Below are positions 1 to 11,221 of a stretch of DNA of 64,000 nucleotides, piece by piece. Source of the DNA: Cylindrobasidium torrendii FP15055 ss-10 (lineage: Eukaryota > Basidiomycota > Agaricomycetes > Agaricales > Physalacriaceae); NCBI GenBank assembly GCA_000934385.1, contig KN880440.1, positions 1 to 64,000 of the forward strand, in the 5' to 3' direction. Each line of letters begins with the position of its first letter. Position 1 is the stretch's first letter. The position numbers and the translations under genes were made by a program. Below the pieces are notes generated by a model. The model was not told the DNA's origin, searched no databases, and saw only the letters and a list, made by a program, of their open reading frames with translations.

Positions 1-570
1 GTTTGGAAAGTAAACAGATCTCATTCAAGGGAATGTGGCTCTGGGACATACTCATATGAGAGCTGTCGGGGCTCACGAGAGCAGCCTTGTAAACAATACA
101 ATCAAGGGGCTTGGTTTGAAGGACAGAAAACATCATAAATTCCCCAAGAAACCTTTTTCAGATGTTTTTTATTGTACTTATTGTAATGCGAGCCCGTCTA
201 GTATGCTTGCGCCAGGCCATCATTCCGCCACAGTTCTATGCCGGTGATGGGCAGCTCAATTTGGATGTCCCGGCAGATCAGAGGGTTTGGTAAACATAAC
301 CAAGCAATTTCAATTTCGATTGCGATTCCGCAGCGTTGTGAAATCCGCTGTAAAAAACGTACAGTATACAAGTTTCTAAACTGTTCGGGGTCGCCTCTCA
401 AAGGGTACGTGAGTAATGGATGTGTGTGTGTATATGGTGAGTCAAAGGAGAGAGAGATAATGCACACAATTCCAACTACGGCTGCGCGTTCCAGCTACTT
501 ATCGTCGAGTAGCCGCACAATCCACTCCAATGTCCGCGGTAACTAACCTAGCAGGGTATCGGCGCCCAAC
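1..570. other. intergenic / 3' flank of the 4E-T-like gene
   Basis: No convincing gene is visible. Short frames occur on both strands but show no family resemblance and no plausible splice structure. The only simple sequence is a short TG run near 419-430. The stretch probably holds the 3' untranslated region of the minus-strand gene that ends at 571. Confidence 0.5.
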
Positions 571-3500
571 CTACTCCCGACGTCCTCCAAGCAAAAGTGC
601 CATCAAATCCGCCGACTGCTGGCTCTGAGGATGCTGAGGGATGTGTTGCTGTTGCTGCTGCATCAACGCAATATGCGGCGGTTGAGCCTGCCTCATCGCC
701 GGATGCATCTGTTGCTGCTGGGTAGGATACCCTCCAAGCCCGGCCCTATGCATTCCAGCCTGCTGAGCTTGTGCCCTTAACTCCATCTGCGCCGCCAAAT
801 GTTGTTGCGCCATCAGTGTCTGAGGTGGCACATTCCGCGGGATATTCCCGTAACCGCCAACGCTGACATTGCCGTAGTTGCTATACTGCTGGGCACTCAA
901 CCCATTGCTATGGAGGGCAGCAGCGTTGTTCAGCGCGGCAAGACCGCCGGGGAACTGTGCAGGGTCGTGTGGGGGACGGTTGCCGAGGTTGGCAAGACCA
1001 GGTGGAAGACGGTTGAGCCCATTCTGTCCTGCACCAGGTGAGGGGCCACCACGATATTGTTGCTGCACAGGCGGGATGCCAGGGACTCGGCCCTGTTGTG
1101 CATACTGGCCCATGTTCGAAGCGTAGAGGGGGTCAAGACCGCGATGCATCTGGGGCAAACGCTGGGCGTTGATATGGAGAGCCTCGTCAAGAGGGTCAGG
1201 ATACCCTTCGCGAGTTCGAGGCGGCGGAGCAGAACGCAAGCCTGGCACCATGTTGTCTGGTACAAAGTTGCGATTGTCCATACGATTTTCGTACAGGCTC
1301 TCCAACTGGTGGTTCCGTTGCTGTTGGGCATATTGCAATTGTTGTTGCTGCTGTTGTTGCTGTTGGAGAAGGTGGAGCTGGTTCTGCGCGTGTATTTCAC
1401 GCAGATTGCCTGCATTCTGGCCGTTTAAAGCAGCAAGTTGTGGGTTTCCGCGTTGGATCTGTAGTATGTCAGCGACTGAATCATCGGACAAACGAGGGTC
1501 ACCAACATGCGCGGAGGTATTGAGCATAGCTACAAGATCATCCATGGTGCGCTCGGGGGGATTCGAATCGTAGAGAGCATCTTGGCGCGAAGGAGTGTGA
1601 TGTACCATGGCAGGCTGCTGCTTAGGTGTGGGTGCGAATGTCGATGCTTGCTGCTGCTCTCTGGGTCGGCCATCGAAGAACTTGGCGAACCTGCTCCCCT
1701 TATTATCATTAGGGTCGTTCCAGTTATCCTTGCGAGGGTCAGCCGTGTGCATTTGCTCTTCAAAGGGCGAAAAGCCTTTGTCCATTCCGGGGTGAGCCTG
1801 GGACTGACGCTCCATATCGAGTAAAGAGGGCATGCGTTGGGATAGGGCAGATTGCGGGGGAGGCGTGCTTTGAGTGGGTATGATTTCAGGTGTAGGAGTT
1901 GTAGCTTTGGTACCACGACCAAGTGCAAGAAGGCGGGAACCCGCAGGTGGCTGATAGGAAGAGGTTGATGTTGTGGATGTCGGTTCCGTCCACGGCGCCT
2001 TGTCGAGTCCGGGGGGCGCGGGGGAAGACGGGGTGCCCTCGTTGCGGGCTTTGGCACGTTCGCCCAGCCCAGAGAACAAACTAGTCAGACCCTTTTCAGC
2101 TGGAGCATCACTGCCAGGAGCGACTGCGCCGTTAGTTTCTGGACGCAAAATGAGTCCTTTCATACATAGGCAGGAGGTATAGACACGCACCTGGCTCATC
2201 GCGCGCCTGTTTCATGAGCATCTTGAAGAGTTGAATTTCATCCAGACCCTTTTCGCCTGACGGTTTTGAAGGGGGAGGTTCAGAGGCTTCAATGGCAGCA
2301 GCGCGTTGTTCCTTCTCTTTCATATTCTTCTTGAAAGCTTGGATTCCATCTAGCTCCCCGTCGGTCTCATCCTTGCCGCCCAAAATGCCGGTAGAGCTGG
2401 TTGACGGAGGGATATATGTGTCCATCCACGCAGGTTCCTTCTCCTTCTCCCGCTCCTTGGGATCATCAGACTTCTTGTCCCGGCCAGTGGTTCGTTTAGT
2501 CCTGGTATGGGAATCGCGCTCGCTGTCTGCAGTCCACCTATCACCTTTCTCTCTTTCCCCTCGCCGCGCAGCCACACGCTCGTCGCGGCGGCCATCATCT
2601 CTCCAATGGCGTCCCTCGTCCTTCTCGTCGCGATCGCGATCGCCGCGTCGGGGTGGCGGCGACGAATCTCTGCGTGTCCTTGACGTGTCGCGACCGTTAC
2701 GGTCGCGGTCCTCACGGTCATTGCCTGAGGGCGTAGTCAGTAATAGGTAAGAAGCCAAGAATGACAATATTACGTCGAGGTTCACCTGGCAATGCGCATC
2801 AACATCAGTATCAGCGTCAACTGACGGGTAATGTGAGACTCACCGCGGCGCCAGTCCGAGAAATCAGTAGAGTCCTTCTTCTTGCCATTCTCCCTTGCAT
2901 CAGTGCGACGGGTAGGGCCGTTGGCCAGTGCGCCTGAGGTTGTAGCGCGAGTGCTGCCCAGCGCGTCCCTATCCTTACCCCGTAAGGAATTGAGAGAGAG
3001 TGGAAGGCGGTCGCCACGATCGAATTTATCGGAGAGCTGAACGGTAGAATAAGATCCTGAAGCTCACAAACGATAATAAAGAGAGCTCACACTGCGTAGA
3101 CCCTCTCTGTCTCTATTATCACCATCCCTGTCGCGTATAGATTGATGCTTGAAATTGCCCATCTGCGACGTGTTGGAAAGCGCAGAGCGATAAGACGGTC
3201 GGGTAGGTGTTTCTGATCCAGTTGTTCAATGAGGTAAAGCTGGCCTGCGCGACAAAGAGATACATACCACCGTCGTCCGCATCCCGTCGGAATCTAAAGT
3301 GTAATTGAGCACGATGCTACATGCCGACAAGCATGCAACGCACCTCCTTTCGCGCGCAGTATTGGGTGGTGTAGATTCAAAGTCCTTTTTGTTCAGACTA
3401 GTCTCATTTTCAGAGCTGGGGAACAGCTTTGAGGGTGGTGGAGATGTCAAGTGAGGTTGTGCGTACCCGAACCAGTCCTTGAGGTCGGGCATGTTGGGAG

Positions 3501-3711
3501 GCGCGCATACTAGCGGTGACTTGTAGAGTGCTAGCAACTGCTTTGCAGAGTAAATGACAAGACGCCTGGGTGCAGGCGGTGTGGTGGGTGACGAATTTTC
3601 TTGTGGCGGCGTATCGGGCAATTCTGGCGCATTGTCGGCAGTGTCCTGCAATGGTTGCTCGTCGGTAGCGGTGGTATCAGGAGGAGCGATGGGGTCCTCG
3701 ACGGCAGACAT
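571..3711 (-). CDS. 4E-T-like eIF4E-binding translational repressor (putative)
   Basis: Seven exons on the minus strand (3344-3711, 3268-3293, 3091-3212, 2844-3036, 2774-2785, 2191-2724, 571-2138) join in one open frame of 940 residues. Near residue 55 there is a Y-x4-L-L motif (IYSAKQLLALYKS), the canonical eIF4E-binding form, followed by a Pro-rich stretch and LKDWFG. The middle has Arg/Asp-rich segments. Further on is GSRFAKFFDG, which resembles the SRFSRWF region of animal 4E-T (EIF4ENIF1). The C-terminal half is Gln/Pro/Met-rich, with a run of nine Gln, as in P-body proteins. Inference: it binds the cap-binding protein and links mRNAs to decay or storage in the cytoplasm. Similarity outside the two motifs is weak, so it could be another eIF4E-binding protein. 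One exon is only 12 nt. It is divergent from the LYRM2-like gene, 152 bp away. Confidence 0.6.
1339..1365 (-). repeat. CAA/CAG trinucleotide tract encoding nine Gln
   Basis: Nine consecutive Gln codons (mixed CAA and CAG) lie in the last exon of the 4E-T-like gene, with more Gln-rich sequence either side and near 640-720. The mixed codons suggest selection for Gln content rather than recent pure-repeat expansion. Confidence 0.8.
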
Positions 3712-3863
3712 ATCGAAGGTTGGTGCAGCAGTGATGGTGGATAGAACTTGAGTGCAGCTTATTCCAAAAAGGCCTAGGCAAAGCGCACACGCACGCGGCT
3801 CAAGCCAGTGCGATCATCATTGACTCCGGCGACGTCTTGCCGGCACCAAAGCAACTATACAGG

Positions 3864-4192
3864 ATGCCCCAGCCAACACTGAAGCATTTTATTCTGCGTC
3901 AGAAAACGCTGGACCTGTACAAGCAAGCCGTACGCGCTTCCCGCGGTAGGGTAACCTTATTCGCGGCATGTTCGCCTCGCTAATGCCGCTCAGCCATTCC
4001 AGACCCTGCAACCAGGCGAGAAACGATTGGATGGATTCGGAGTGAAATTGAGCGAACAAGATGGGTATTCGACACGGTAAGCGGGGCTCCGGAACATCCT
4101 TCGAGTTCTAATTGTTGCAGTCCGTCATTGAGAGCCTCCAAGGCCAACTACGGCGCGACATCAAAATCATGTTCCCAGGCAGCAATGGATGA
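3864..4192 (+). CDS. LYRM2-like mitochondrial LYR-family protein
   Basis: Three exons (3864-3945, 3994-4076, 4121-4192) join to 78 residues; no single exon is long enough to stand out as a reading frame. The order is a basic N-terminus with LKHFILRQK, then LDLYKQAVR, then an amphipathic helix ending DIKIMFPG, which matches the small LYR proteins (Complex1_LYR fold) and best LYRM2. LYR proteins act in the mitochondrial matrix, where they bind the acyl carrier protein and help assemble respiratory complexes; LYRM2 is linked to complex I. The signature tripeptide reads LYK instead of LYR, a conservative change. Length suits the family (about 80-90 residues). The start follows a short leader and is divergent from the 4E-T-like gene; the 3' end is convergent with SmD2. 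Confidence 0.85.
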
Positions 4193-4284
4193 CCGTGCAT
4201 GAATGACGCGTCGCGTATTCCGTGGTGTACTGAGAGCAACATAGAGTATTTTACAAAAGGATATCGAAATACATCTCCAAATGA

Positions 4285-4926
4285 TTATGCCTGGTTCCTT
4301 AGAACTGCGTAGAGTGAGTATCATGAACGCGTAGAACGCTGAGAACGCACTCAGAATGACGGAATCTCCTCTAACGATACAGTCAGAAGGGATATCATGA
4401 CCAAAGTTGCACACATACCGAAGGAACATTTTGCTAATGAAACGATCCTTGTTAACAGGCTTCTTGTTCTTACCCTTGGGAATCTCAGTCCACATCTGAT
4501 TGATGGTCAATCTTCCATTAAAACAGAGTTCAAAGGTGACGTTCCTCCTTCACGTTCTCCAGAACCTATGCCACAGTCAATTTAACAATCGCTGTAGATG
4601 TGGACTACGCACCATGTTAGAATGCCTGTCAAATGCCTTGACGCGTGCCAGTAGTTTCCGGTCATTTCTCAACGAGATGAGGACCTGTGTATGATTGCGA
4701 ACGGCCTGCTGGAGGACGGAAAGTGGGCCTTGGGAGATCTCGTGTTCTTCGAGCTGACGGAGCTGGGCTTCGTCTAACTCAGACTTGGGGACGTGGACAT
4801 ATTGACTGGTAGAATCATTAGCCCCGATGGAAGCGATAGAGCAATAGCAAGGTCTTGCCTCATCGTGTGAGGAAGAAGGAGTGGTTGATGCGCCGCGCCT
4901 GCCGGAAACGATCACCAACTCACCAT
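4285..4926 (-). CDS. SMD2: Small nuclear ribonucleoprotein Sm D2
   Basis: Core Sm-ring protein of the U1, U2, U4 and U5 snRNPs. The large exon (4613 up to about 4805) encodes [20 protein letters not shown] and [20 protein letters not shown] (Sm1 motif). It is followed by a 21-nt exon at 4545-4565 (VLENVKE), an exon at about 4419-4495 ([19 protein letters not shown]), a 20-nt exon at 4351-4370 (GDSVIL, Sm2) and a final 20-nt exon ending at 4285. This matches SmD2 from end to end. The intron after VLENVKE starts with GA instead of GT. The N-terminus is uncertain: a strong branch point and acceptor end at 4806, so a tiny first exon is needed, and the ATG at 4926 is one possibility. It is head-to-head with Nop7, whose start is about 40 bp away. 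Confidence 0.9.
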
Positions 4927-4965
4927 CAAAACTTTTCAGCCGATCGCTCATCTCCAGCTGCATTC

Positions 4966-6947
4966 ATGGGTCGTCTCAGGCAAAAAGGCAAGGCAGGCGC
5001 TGCCAAGGCGTATGTTACACGTTCGGCAGCCATCAAGAAATTGCAATGTTCCCTCGCCGATTTCAGAAGGCTTTGCATCCTTAAGGGTCAGTGAAACACT
5101 GCATCCTGCACTTCTTCAACTAACAGTTAACTAGGTATCTTCCCTCGTGAACCCCATAGCCGCAAGAAGGCTAACAAGGGCAACTCCGCCCCCACATCAT
5201 TCTACTATGCCAAAGATATTGCTTTCCTGGCCCACGAACCCATCCTCAAGAAGTTGAGAGAACACAAGGCGTTCGCGAAAAAGCTGTCCAAAGCTCTTGG
5301 TCGCGGAGAATGGAGCGATGCAAAGAATCTCGAAGAGAACAAACCGGTGTACACTCTGGATCACCTTGTCAAGGAGCGGTTCGTACTCGTAACTTCCGGC
5401 AGCTACCTCAACTCATCTGCTTTTAGCTACCCTTCATTCATTGACGCCGTCCGTGATATTGATGATGCACTCTGCATGATTTTCCTCTTCTCCACCCTTC
5501 CCTCCAACGACCGCATTCCACCAACCCTCATCGAAAATTGCGCACGCTTAGCAGCAGAATGGCAGCTCTACATCATGCGCACCAAAGCTCTGCGCAAGTG
5601 CTTCCTGTCGATTAAAGGTGTCTACTACCAGGCTGAAGTGTGCGATCAAACTGTAACATGGTTGATACCGTATCAGTTCACACAGAGCGTGCGTTCCCTG
5701 CTCTTAGTGAATACTCTGTATTGACAGTTGTCCCAGATCCCTGCCGACGTAGACGTGCGCGTGATGTTGACCTTCCTCGAGCTATACCAAACACTTCTCG
5801 GGTTTGTCAACTTCAAGCTTTACACCGATGCAGGTCTTGTTTATCCTCCACCATTGGATATGAAGAAGCTAGAGGGCGGCGCTGGAGTTGGTGCGTTTAG
5901 TATCCAAGAGGTTGCCAAACCTGGGAATGGCGTCCAAAAGGTCAAGGCAGTCGAAATCGACGGACGCAAAGTCTCGACCAAGGACGTCAGGCAAACCATA
6001 CAGGATATATCTGCAAATCCTACGGAGCCGACCGACGTTGATATGGTGACATCTGAAGCGGTAGTCGAGGCTGACGATGACGAGTTCGTGCCCATTGCCT
6101 CCAAAACCTCCGACGCACAACCCACCGACCTTCCGACACTGAAGAGTATCCAAGCTCTTCCAGCATCTCTCTCCACCACCCTTTTCGCTTCTTGTGTATT
6201 TTTCCTTTCCCGCGAGACGTCCCGTCCCGTCTTCGAGTTCCTTGTGAGATCATTTGGTGGACGTATTGGCTGGGAAGCCACTGTCGGCGAAGGCTCGCCT
6301 TTGACTGTCGACGACCCATCAATAACCCATGTTATCATCGACCGACCTGTGCTCGAGCATACCTCCGAGACAGCGGAAGAACGCGAACGGCGGCTCTCCA
6401 GGAAGTATGTGCAACCGCAGTGGGTTGTGGATTCCATCAACGCCGGAAAGATCCTTCTTGAAGATACCTACGGCCCAGGGAAGACATTACCGCCACATCT
6501 CAGTCCGTTCGGTGAGGCATATGAGGGTGCATACGACCCTCTTGCGACAGACGAAGCTATGGCTGCGGAGTCTGACGTAGACGAGGAGGCAGATGAGGAG
6601 ATGGGAGACGCTGTGAAGGATGACGCTGAGCTCCGTGCAGCTGAGCTAGCGGCAGAGGTCGCAGGCGTGGACCCCGCTGCATTCGAGAAGAAGGTGAAGA
6701 AGGCGAGCAAGCAGAAGAGTACAGCGCCAGCACCTGCAGACGAGGAGGACGACATGAACAAGATGATGATGAGCAGGCGGCAAAAGAAATTGTATGACAA
6801 GGTCAAGCATAGCCAAGGCAAGCGCTCAGACGAGGTATGTGGTTTCCGCAACCCGAGTCGCGTGATACTGAGTATTTACAGCGCGCAAAATTGGAGGAGA
6901 AGAAACGGGAGATTACGAAGAAAAAGAGAAAAGATACGAAGGCGTAG
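4966..6947 (+). CDS. NOP7: Pescadillo homolog, ribosome biogenesis factor Nop7
   Basis: Five exons (4966-5086, 5135-5378, 5427-5688, 5737-6834, 6882-6947) join to 596 residues. The N-terminal pescadillo domain is strongly conserved ([13 protein letters not shown] start, [50 protein letters not shown]). A BRCT domain follows at about residues 345-450 ([20 protein letters not shown] through [14 protein letters not shown]). The tail is acidic and then Lys-rich ([14 protein letters not shown]), giving a nucleolar-type C-terminus. Nop7 forms the PeBoW complex with Erb1 and Ytm1, needed for 27S pre-rRNA processing and 60S subunit maturation in the nucleolus. The start is the first ATG and matches family N-termini. 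It likely shares a promoter with the divergent SmD2 gene. Confidence 0.95.
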
Positions 6948-7250
6948 TGTATTCTCTGTTAGTACTATTTACTGTTGTATCGACCGACGTCCTACGAGTG
7001 GGCAAACCAGAAATTACGGTATCCATGTGGGGATAATGTCGCCACCGGTATTGACTCCGGATTTGCGATCAGTTCAACTTGCCTCTCGTCTACGACTGGG
7101 TCATTTGAATTCGGTCAGCAACGCCCACCCATAGTCCGCCTGGTGTTCGTTTGTTCTTACCCTGCGCCATCAGTCTTGCTCTCTCATAAACGAGGCCGGC
7201 ATCAATGTCTGTTTAGCTCTGGACGACTTCCACGCCGGCCAACATCTTAA
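6948..7250. other. intergenic
   Basis: This is the spacer between NOP7 and the Sec7-domain gene, which lie on the same strand. It should hold the NOP7 3' UTR and the downstream promoter. No gene-like frame or RNA gene was recognised. Confidence 0.5.
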
Positions 7251-10200
7251 ATGAGTCGGCGATTAACGACGCTTTTCAAGCGAGATTCCCTAGACGAACA
7301 GCGGACGCCGCCGCCGCCATACGAGGGCGAGAACGCGTCTCAGCCGTCATTGCTGTTCTCGGAGCGGACGACGACAACAGAAGTTGTGACTACGACGACT
7401 CGGACGACGACCACCCACCTCTTCTCCATCCCGCTCTGGCGGAAACGCGTAACTTCTCTTAACGTGAATCATCCGACGTCGCCGATTTCAACACACAATA
7501 TGGGCTCAAGACGCAACTCATGTACGCGCACGAACAAGGATCTCCCAGCGACGCCCCCAATGGAACAGAGAGATGGTGCATCATCGTACATGCCGAGGCC
7601 AAGCATTACACTCAATGAATCCCCGCCTACTGCGCGTGTTAAAACCACACCTGATGTACCCCGCCCACAATCGTCCACTGCAACATTGGCTCACGCTGCA
7701 CTCGGACTTGGCCTACCATACGGCCTCGGCAGCACGTCGTCCCCACCGCCCAGCACGTCCCAAATCAGCACTGTCATGTTTTCAGAGCCGGAGGCCCAGT
7801 CGAGTCCAACACCACGCAGAATAAAGAGCTTCTCTAAACTCAGGGTTCTGTCCGGCAACGCTGACCCTACGGACCGGCCGCAGACCGAGGAGCGGAAGCG
7901 CACGCGCGGGCAGTCGCTCAACGCGGCAACATTGATGGGCGCGGGATCGCCAGATGCCAAGGGCAAAGCAAAAGCTATGGAGGAAACACCGACAAAAGCT
8001 GTTACCCGAAGGTCCTCTTTCTGGACACGCAAACGACCGTCCTTAATCGAAACGGATATACCGCCTCCCCTACCACCACAAACCCCTGCGCAGGCGCCCA
8101 CCCCAAGTCCGAACTCACTGTACGCTCCTCTCCCTAGTTTAGACCCTGGATCCCCGTTCTTAGTTGGCATCCCCAGCTCGCGTGCAACATCACCCAAGCC
8201 GGCATCAAACTCACATTCCCGTGGGTTATCGCGCAGCCATTCGGAGCGCTCCCTTCGGCACCCCAAATCCCATGAATCCTTGGTGCCGCCAATGCCGCGG
8301 CAGCGTCCCCGCCGTCCAGCCACGGCAGATCCTCGCCCCCAGACGCTTTTTGCTGAGGCACCCCTCACTACTATCGTCTCAGGAAAAACCTCCCATTCAC
8401 CATCGCCAGGACCTAGCCCAGTAGAGCGCGCCCCAGTTCTCCAGCGACCCCGTTCGGCTACCAATCCGCCGCTGCTACGACGACTCTCTCTGTTTACAGG
8501 ATCGTCTTCAATCCTCGCCACACCTTCCTTGACTACATCTCCCGTTCCAAGCCAGCATGCATCACCGCGTGTATCCTTAAGCAAGCCTGTGGTAATACCC
8601 AAGCCAGGACCAGAGGAGACCCCCGAGCGCTACATCGATAGGTTGAAAGAAGTTGTCGGTAAGGGCGATATTGGCGGGATTCTCTCGACAAGGTGCGCTC
8701 CCTTCTCCTTACGGGGATAACCATGTAACGATTTCATAGTGGTGACCAATTCTATGCTCGCGCATTACGAATATACATGGGCCAATTTGATTTCAAGTCG
8801 GATCCGTTAGACGTTGCGCTGCGCCGATTCCTCATGGATGTCGGTCTGCCGCGAGAGACACAGCAGATAGATCGCGTAATGGAGGCGTTTGCGGCACGAT
8901 ATGTGTCGTTTCATTCAACGTTATTCACCTCGGATGGTCAGTCTTATGTTCCCGCACTTCCGTTGGCCGTGCTCACACGCATGTAGACCACCCTTACGTG
9001 ATTGCATTCAGCTTGATTATGCTGCACACCGATGCGTTCAACAAGTCGAACAAGCGTAAGATGACCAAGGCGGATTACATCAAGAATACAAGACTTCCTG
9101 GCGTACCCTCTGAGGTCCTCGATGTGCGTCTTAACCGGTGAATACTCATAAAATGCCTAATAAACATCACAGTGCTTCTACGATAACATCGTGTTTGCGC
9201 CATTTATCTTCGTGGAGGATCCTACCGAGATTCCCACGAATACCAATGCACAAACTGCTCAAGGGGGTATGGTATTTGGGCGTGGCAACAAGGTCGATCT
9301 GTACTATCTTATATCTCAGGTAGAAACCAAGCTCCTCGGGAATTTTCTGATTCTAATCTTCGCATAGAATATGCTTGACTCTCTTCGAGTTGACGTGGAG
9401 AGCATGATCCCGCTAGCCAACCCGTACACTTGGCAAGCTGATGGATGGGACGATGCGAGACTGCAGGAGAGCTTCGCAAAGCCAACGCTCGTACCTTTGA
9501 TGGCAGACAATACTGCGTACACATCTCCGCCTGTGTTCAGCATGGCACTACCTAACCCAAGCATTACACCTACACCTACAACCACGGAAGTGTGGACGGT
9601 TCGCGCTACCCTATCTGGGCGTCTTACTCGCAAAGATGAAATATCAGCTGGAGGAAAGCGGCCTATGTCTCGCAAATGGCGCCCGTACAGTGTGCTTCTC
9701 ACGCCGTCATATCTTCTCTTTTCACGGGACGTAACGTGGTCGAGTGGTGCAGCATCTTCACGCTCATCTGGTGTTGATGGTCAGCCCAGTCCTGCCGGGA
9801 CGTTCAGAGCCGACGATGTTGTGAGTATGCGAGATGTTGTTGCCATCGCGGATGCATCCTACAGCAAGGTGTGTTTGCAGGACATCTCCTGTGGATATAT
9901 CATGACCATTTCCCAGCACAGACATGTCTTCCGGCTCGTGCTCACAGATGGCACCCAATACCTGCTTCAAGGTCAAAGCGACGAGGACATCAACCAGTGG
10001 ATTGCACATATCAATTACGCCAGTGCATTCAAGTCAGTCGGTGTGCGGATGCGACCACTAGGCCTCTCTGGCAAGGACTCCGAGCTCACAGGGGTGGCGG
10101 CGGCGACATCGCATCTTCACGACCTACAAACCAACAACCAATCGACGCCGGTGCGTATGTGGGGTACCTCATCTGTGGACCTGGCTCTAGGAACGCAGGC

Positions 10201-11221
10201 AAGCTCCAGCGAGGGTGATTCAGGCAGCAGTAGCATACGGCCATCGGCGTTGCGCAAGTTTACAGCCGAGGACCCGCCCACCGCACCAGAGATTGACGGC
10301 GCCGACCAGTTTAAGGCCACTTTTGATCAGGTCAAGGCGGACCTTGCTGCAGGGCGATGGGGCAAGGACGAACTGGCGCCGCCTTTGGATTTCGACAGCC
10401 AGCTTTCGTCTTTCACAGATACCGCCTCAAGTGGATCGTTCAGTGAATCCACGAGACCCTCGCGAGGCTATCTTGTGCAGTCGAAAATTCACGACCTTGA
10501 CTCTAGAATTTCGACTATACAAACCGAATTGGACAAGGATCTTCGGTTCATTCGCAACATTGCAGTGCTTACACCGTTCCAAAGGCAGACTAGGGACCGT
10601 CTGACCGTTGCCGTGCAAAATGTATCGAAGCGCGTACTGCAGGCGCGCCTTGATATTGTACGCCTGTCATGCTACCGAACAATATTAGCCCGCGACCTGG
10701 CGGGGGAGGGAAGGGACTGGAACAGGACAAGGCAGATAGCGTTGCGCGCTGCAACGGAGAAATTGCAGAGTCAGCTTTCGAGGGAAAATGGATTGGCAGC
10801 ACCCAGGGCATCGTCCCATAGGGCATCGTTGAGTGTAGAGGCAGAAGCTCTGCCCCGTTCGTCGTCGTCCAGTCATCCGGATTCTGTCGATTCGTTCCAT
10901 TCCGCGTTGGACTTTGAAGAGAGTGGAGAAACTTCGTTCATGTCGTCTGACATATTTGATTCTCCCGGGCTACTGGCAGATACTTCGCGCACGTCGTATC
11001 CATTCGGCGAGACAGCGGAGACGTCGAGGGAGAGCGGGGTGTCGCCACGGAGCAGCGAAGAGATGCAGCGGCACGAGAAGTTCTATACAGCGCAAGAGAC
11101 CGCAGAGGAAGCTGAGGAATGGAACAAGACGCGGTGTGCACAACGGGTCTCGTTAGTACGGCTTCCGTCGACACTGGGGCTACAGATGCGATATGCGAGA
11201 GCATCTGTGGTTGAGGCGTAG
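7251..11221 (+). CDS. Sec7-PH domain Arf guanine nucleotide exchange factor (Syt1/Sec73 type)
   Basis: Five exons (7251-8692, 8740-8936, 8987-9123, 9173-9319, 9368-11221) give 1258 residues. The first 460 residues are low-complexity, Ser/Pro/Thr-rich, with a PPPPY motif. The Sec7 domain follows (ERYIDRLKEVV, GDQFYARALRIYMGQFDF, LDVALRRFLMDVGLP, IDRVMEAFAARY, HPYVIAFSLIMLHTDAFN, MTKADYIKNTR). The motif FSLIMLHTDAFN is the catalytic loop next to the glutamic finger region. A PH domain lies at about residues 665-810 (SRKWRPYSVLLTPSYLLFS to INQWIAHINYASAF) and is followed by a coiled-coil-like region (SKIHDLDSRISTIQTEL). Family role: it loads GTP on Arf or Arl GTPases at Golgi, endosomal or plasma membranes, with the PH domain binding phosphoinositides. 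It resembles yeast Syt1 and fission yeast Sec73 more than the large Gea or Sec7 GEFs. Confidence 0.88.

Noticed and set aside
930..1415. 161-codon minus-strand frame in the 4E-T-like gene
   Set aside because: It is an alternate frame of the Gln-rich last exon on the same strand; its composition comes from the repeat.
5841..6440. 199-codon minus-strand frame inside NOP7
   Set aside because: It is the antisense shadow of the long NOP7 exon 4; the plus strand has clear pescadillo and BRCT conservation.
7691..8602. 303-codon minus-strand frame opposite the Arf-GEF N-terminus
   Set aside because: A long open antisense frame arises from low-complexity, GC-rich codons; there is no domain, and the plus strand continues into a Sec7 domain.
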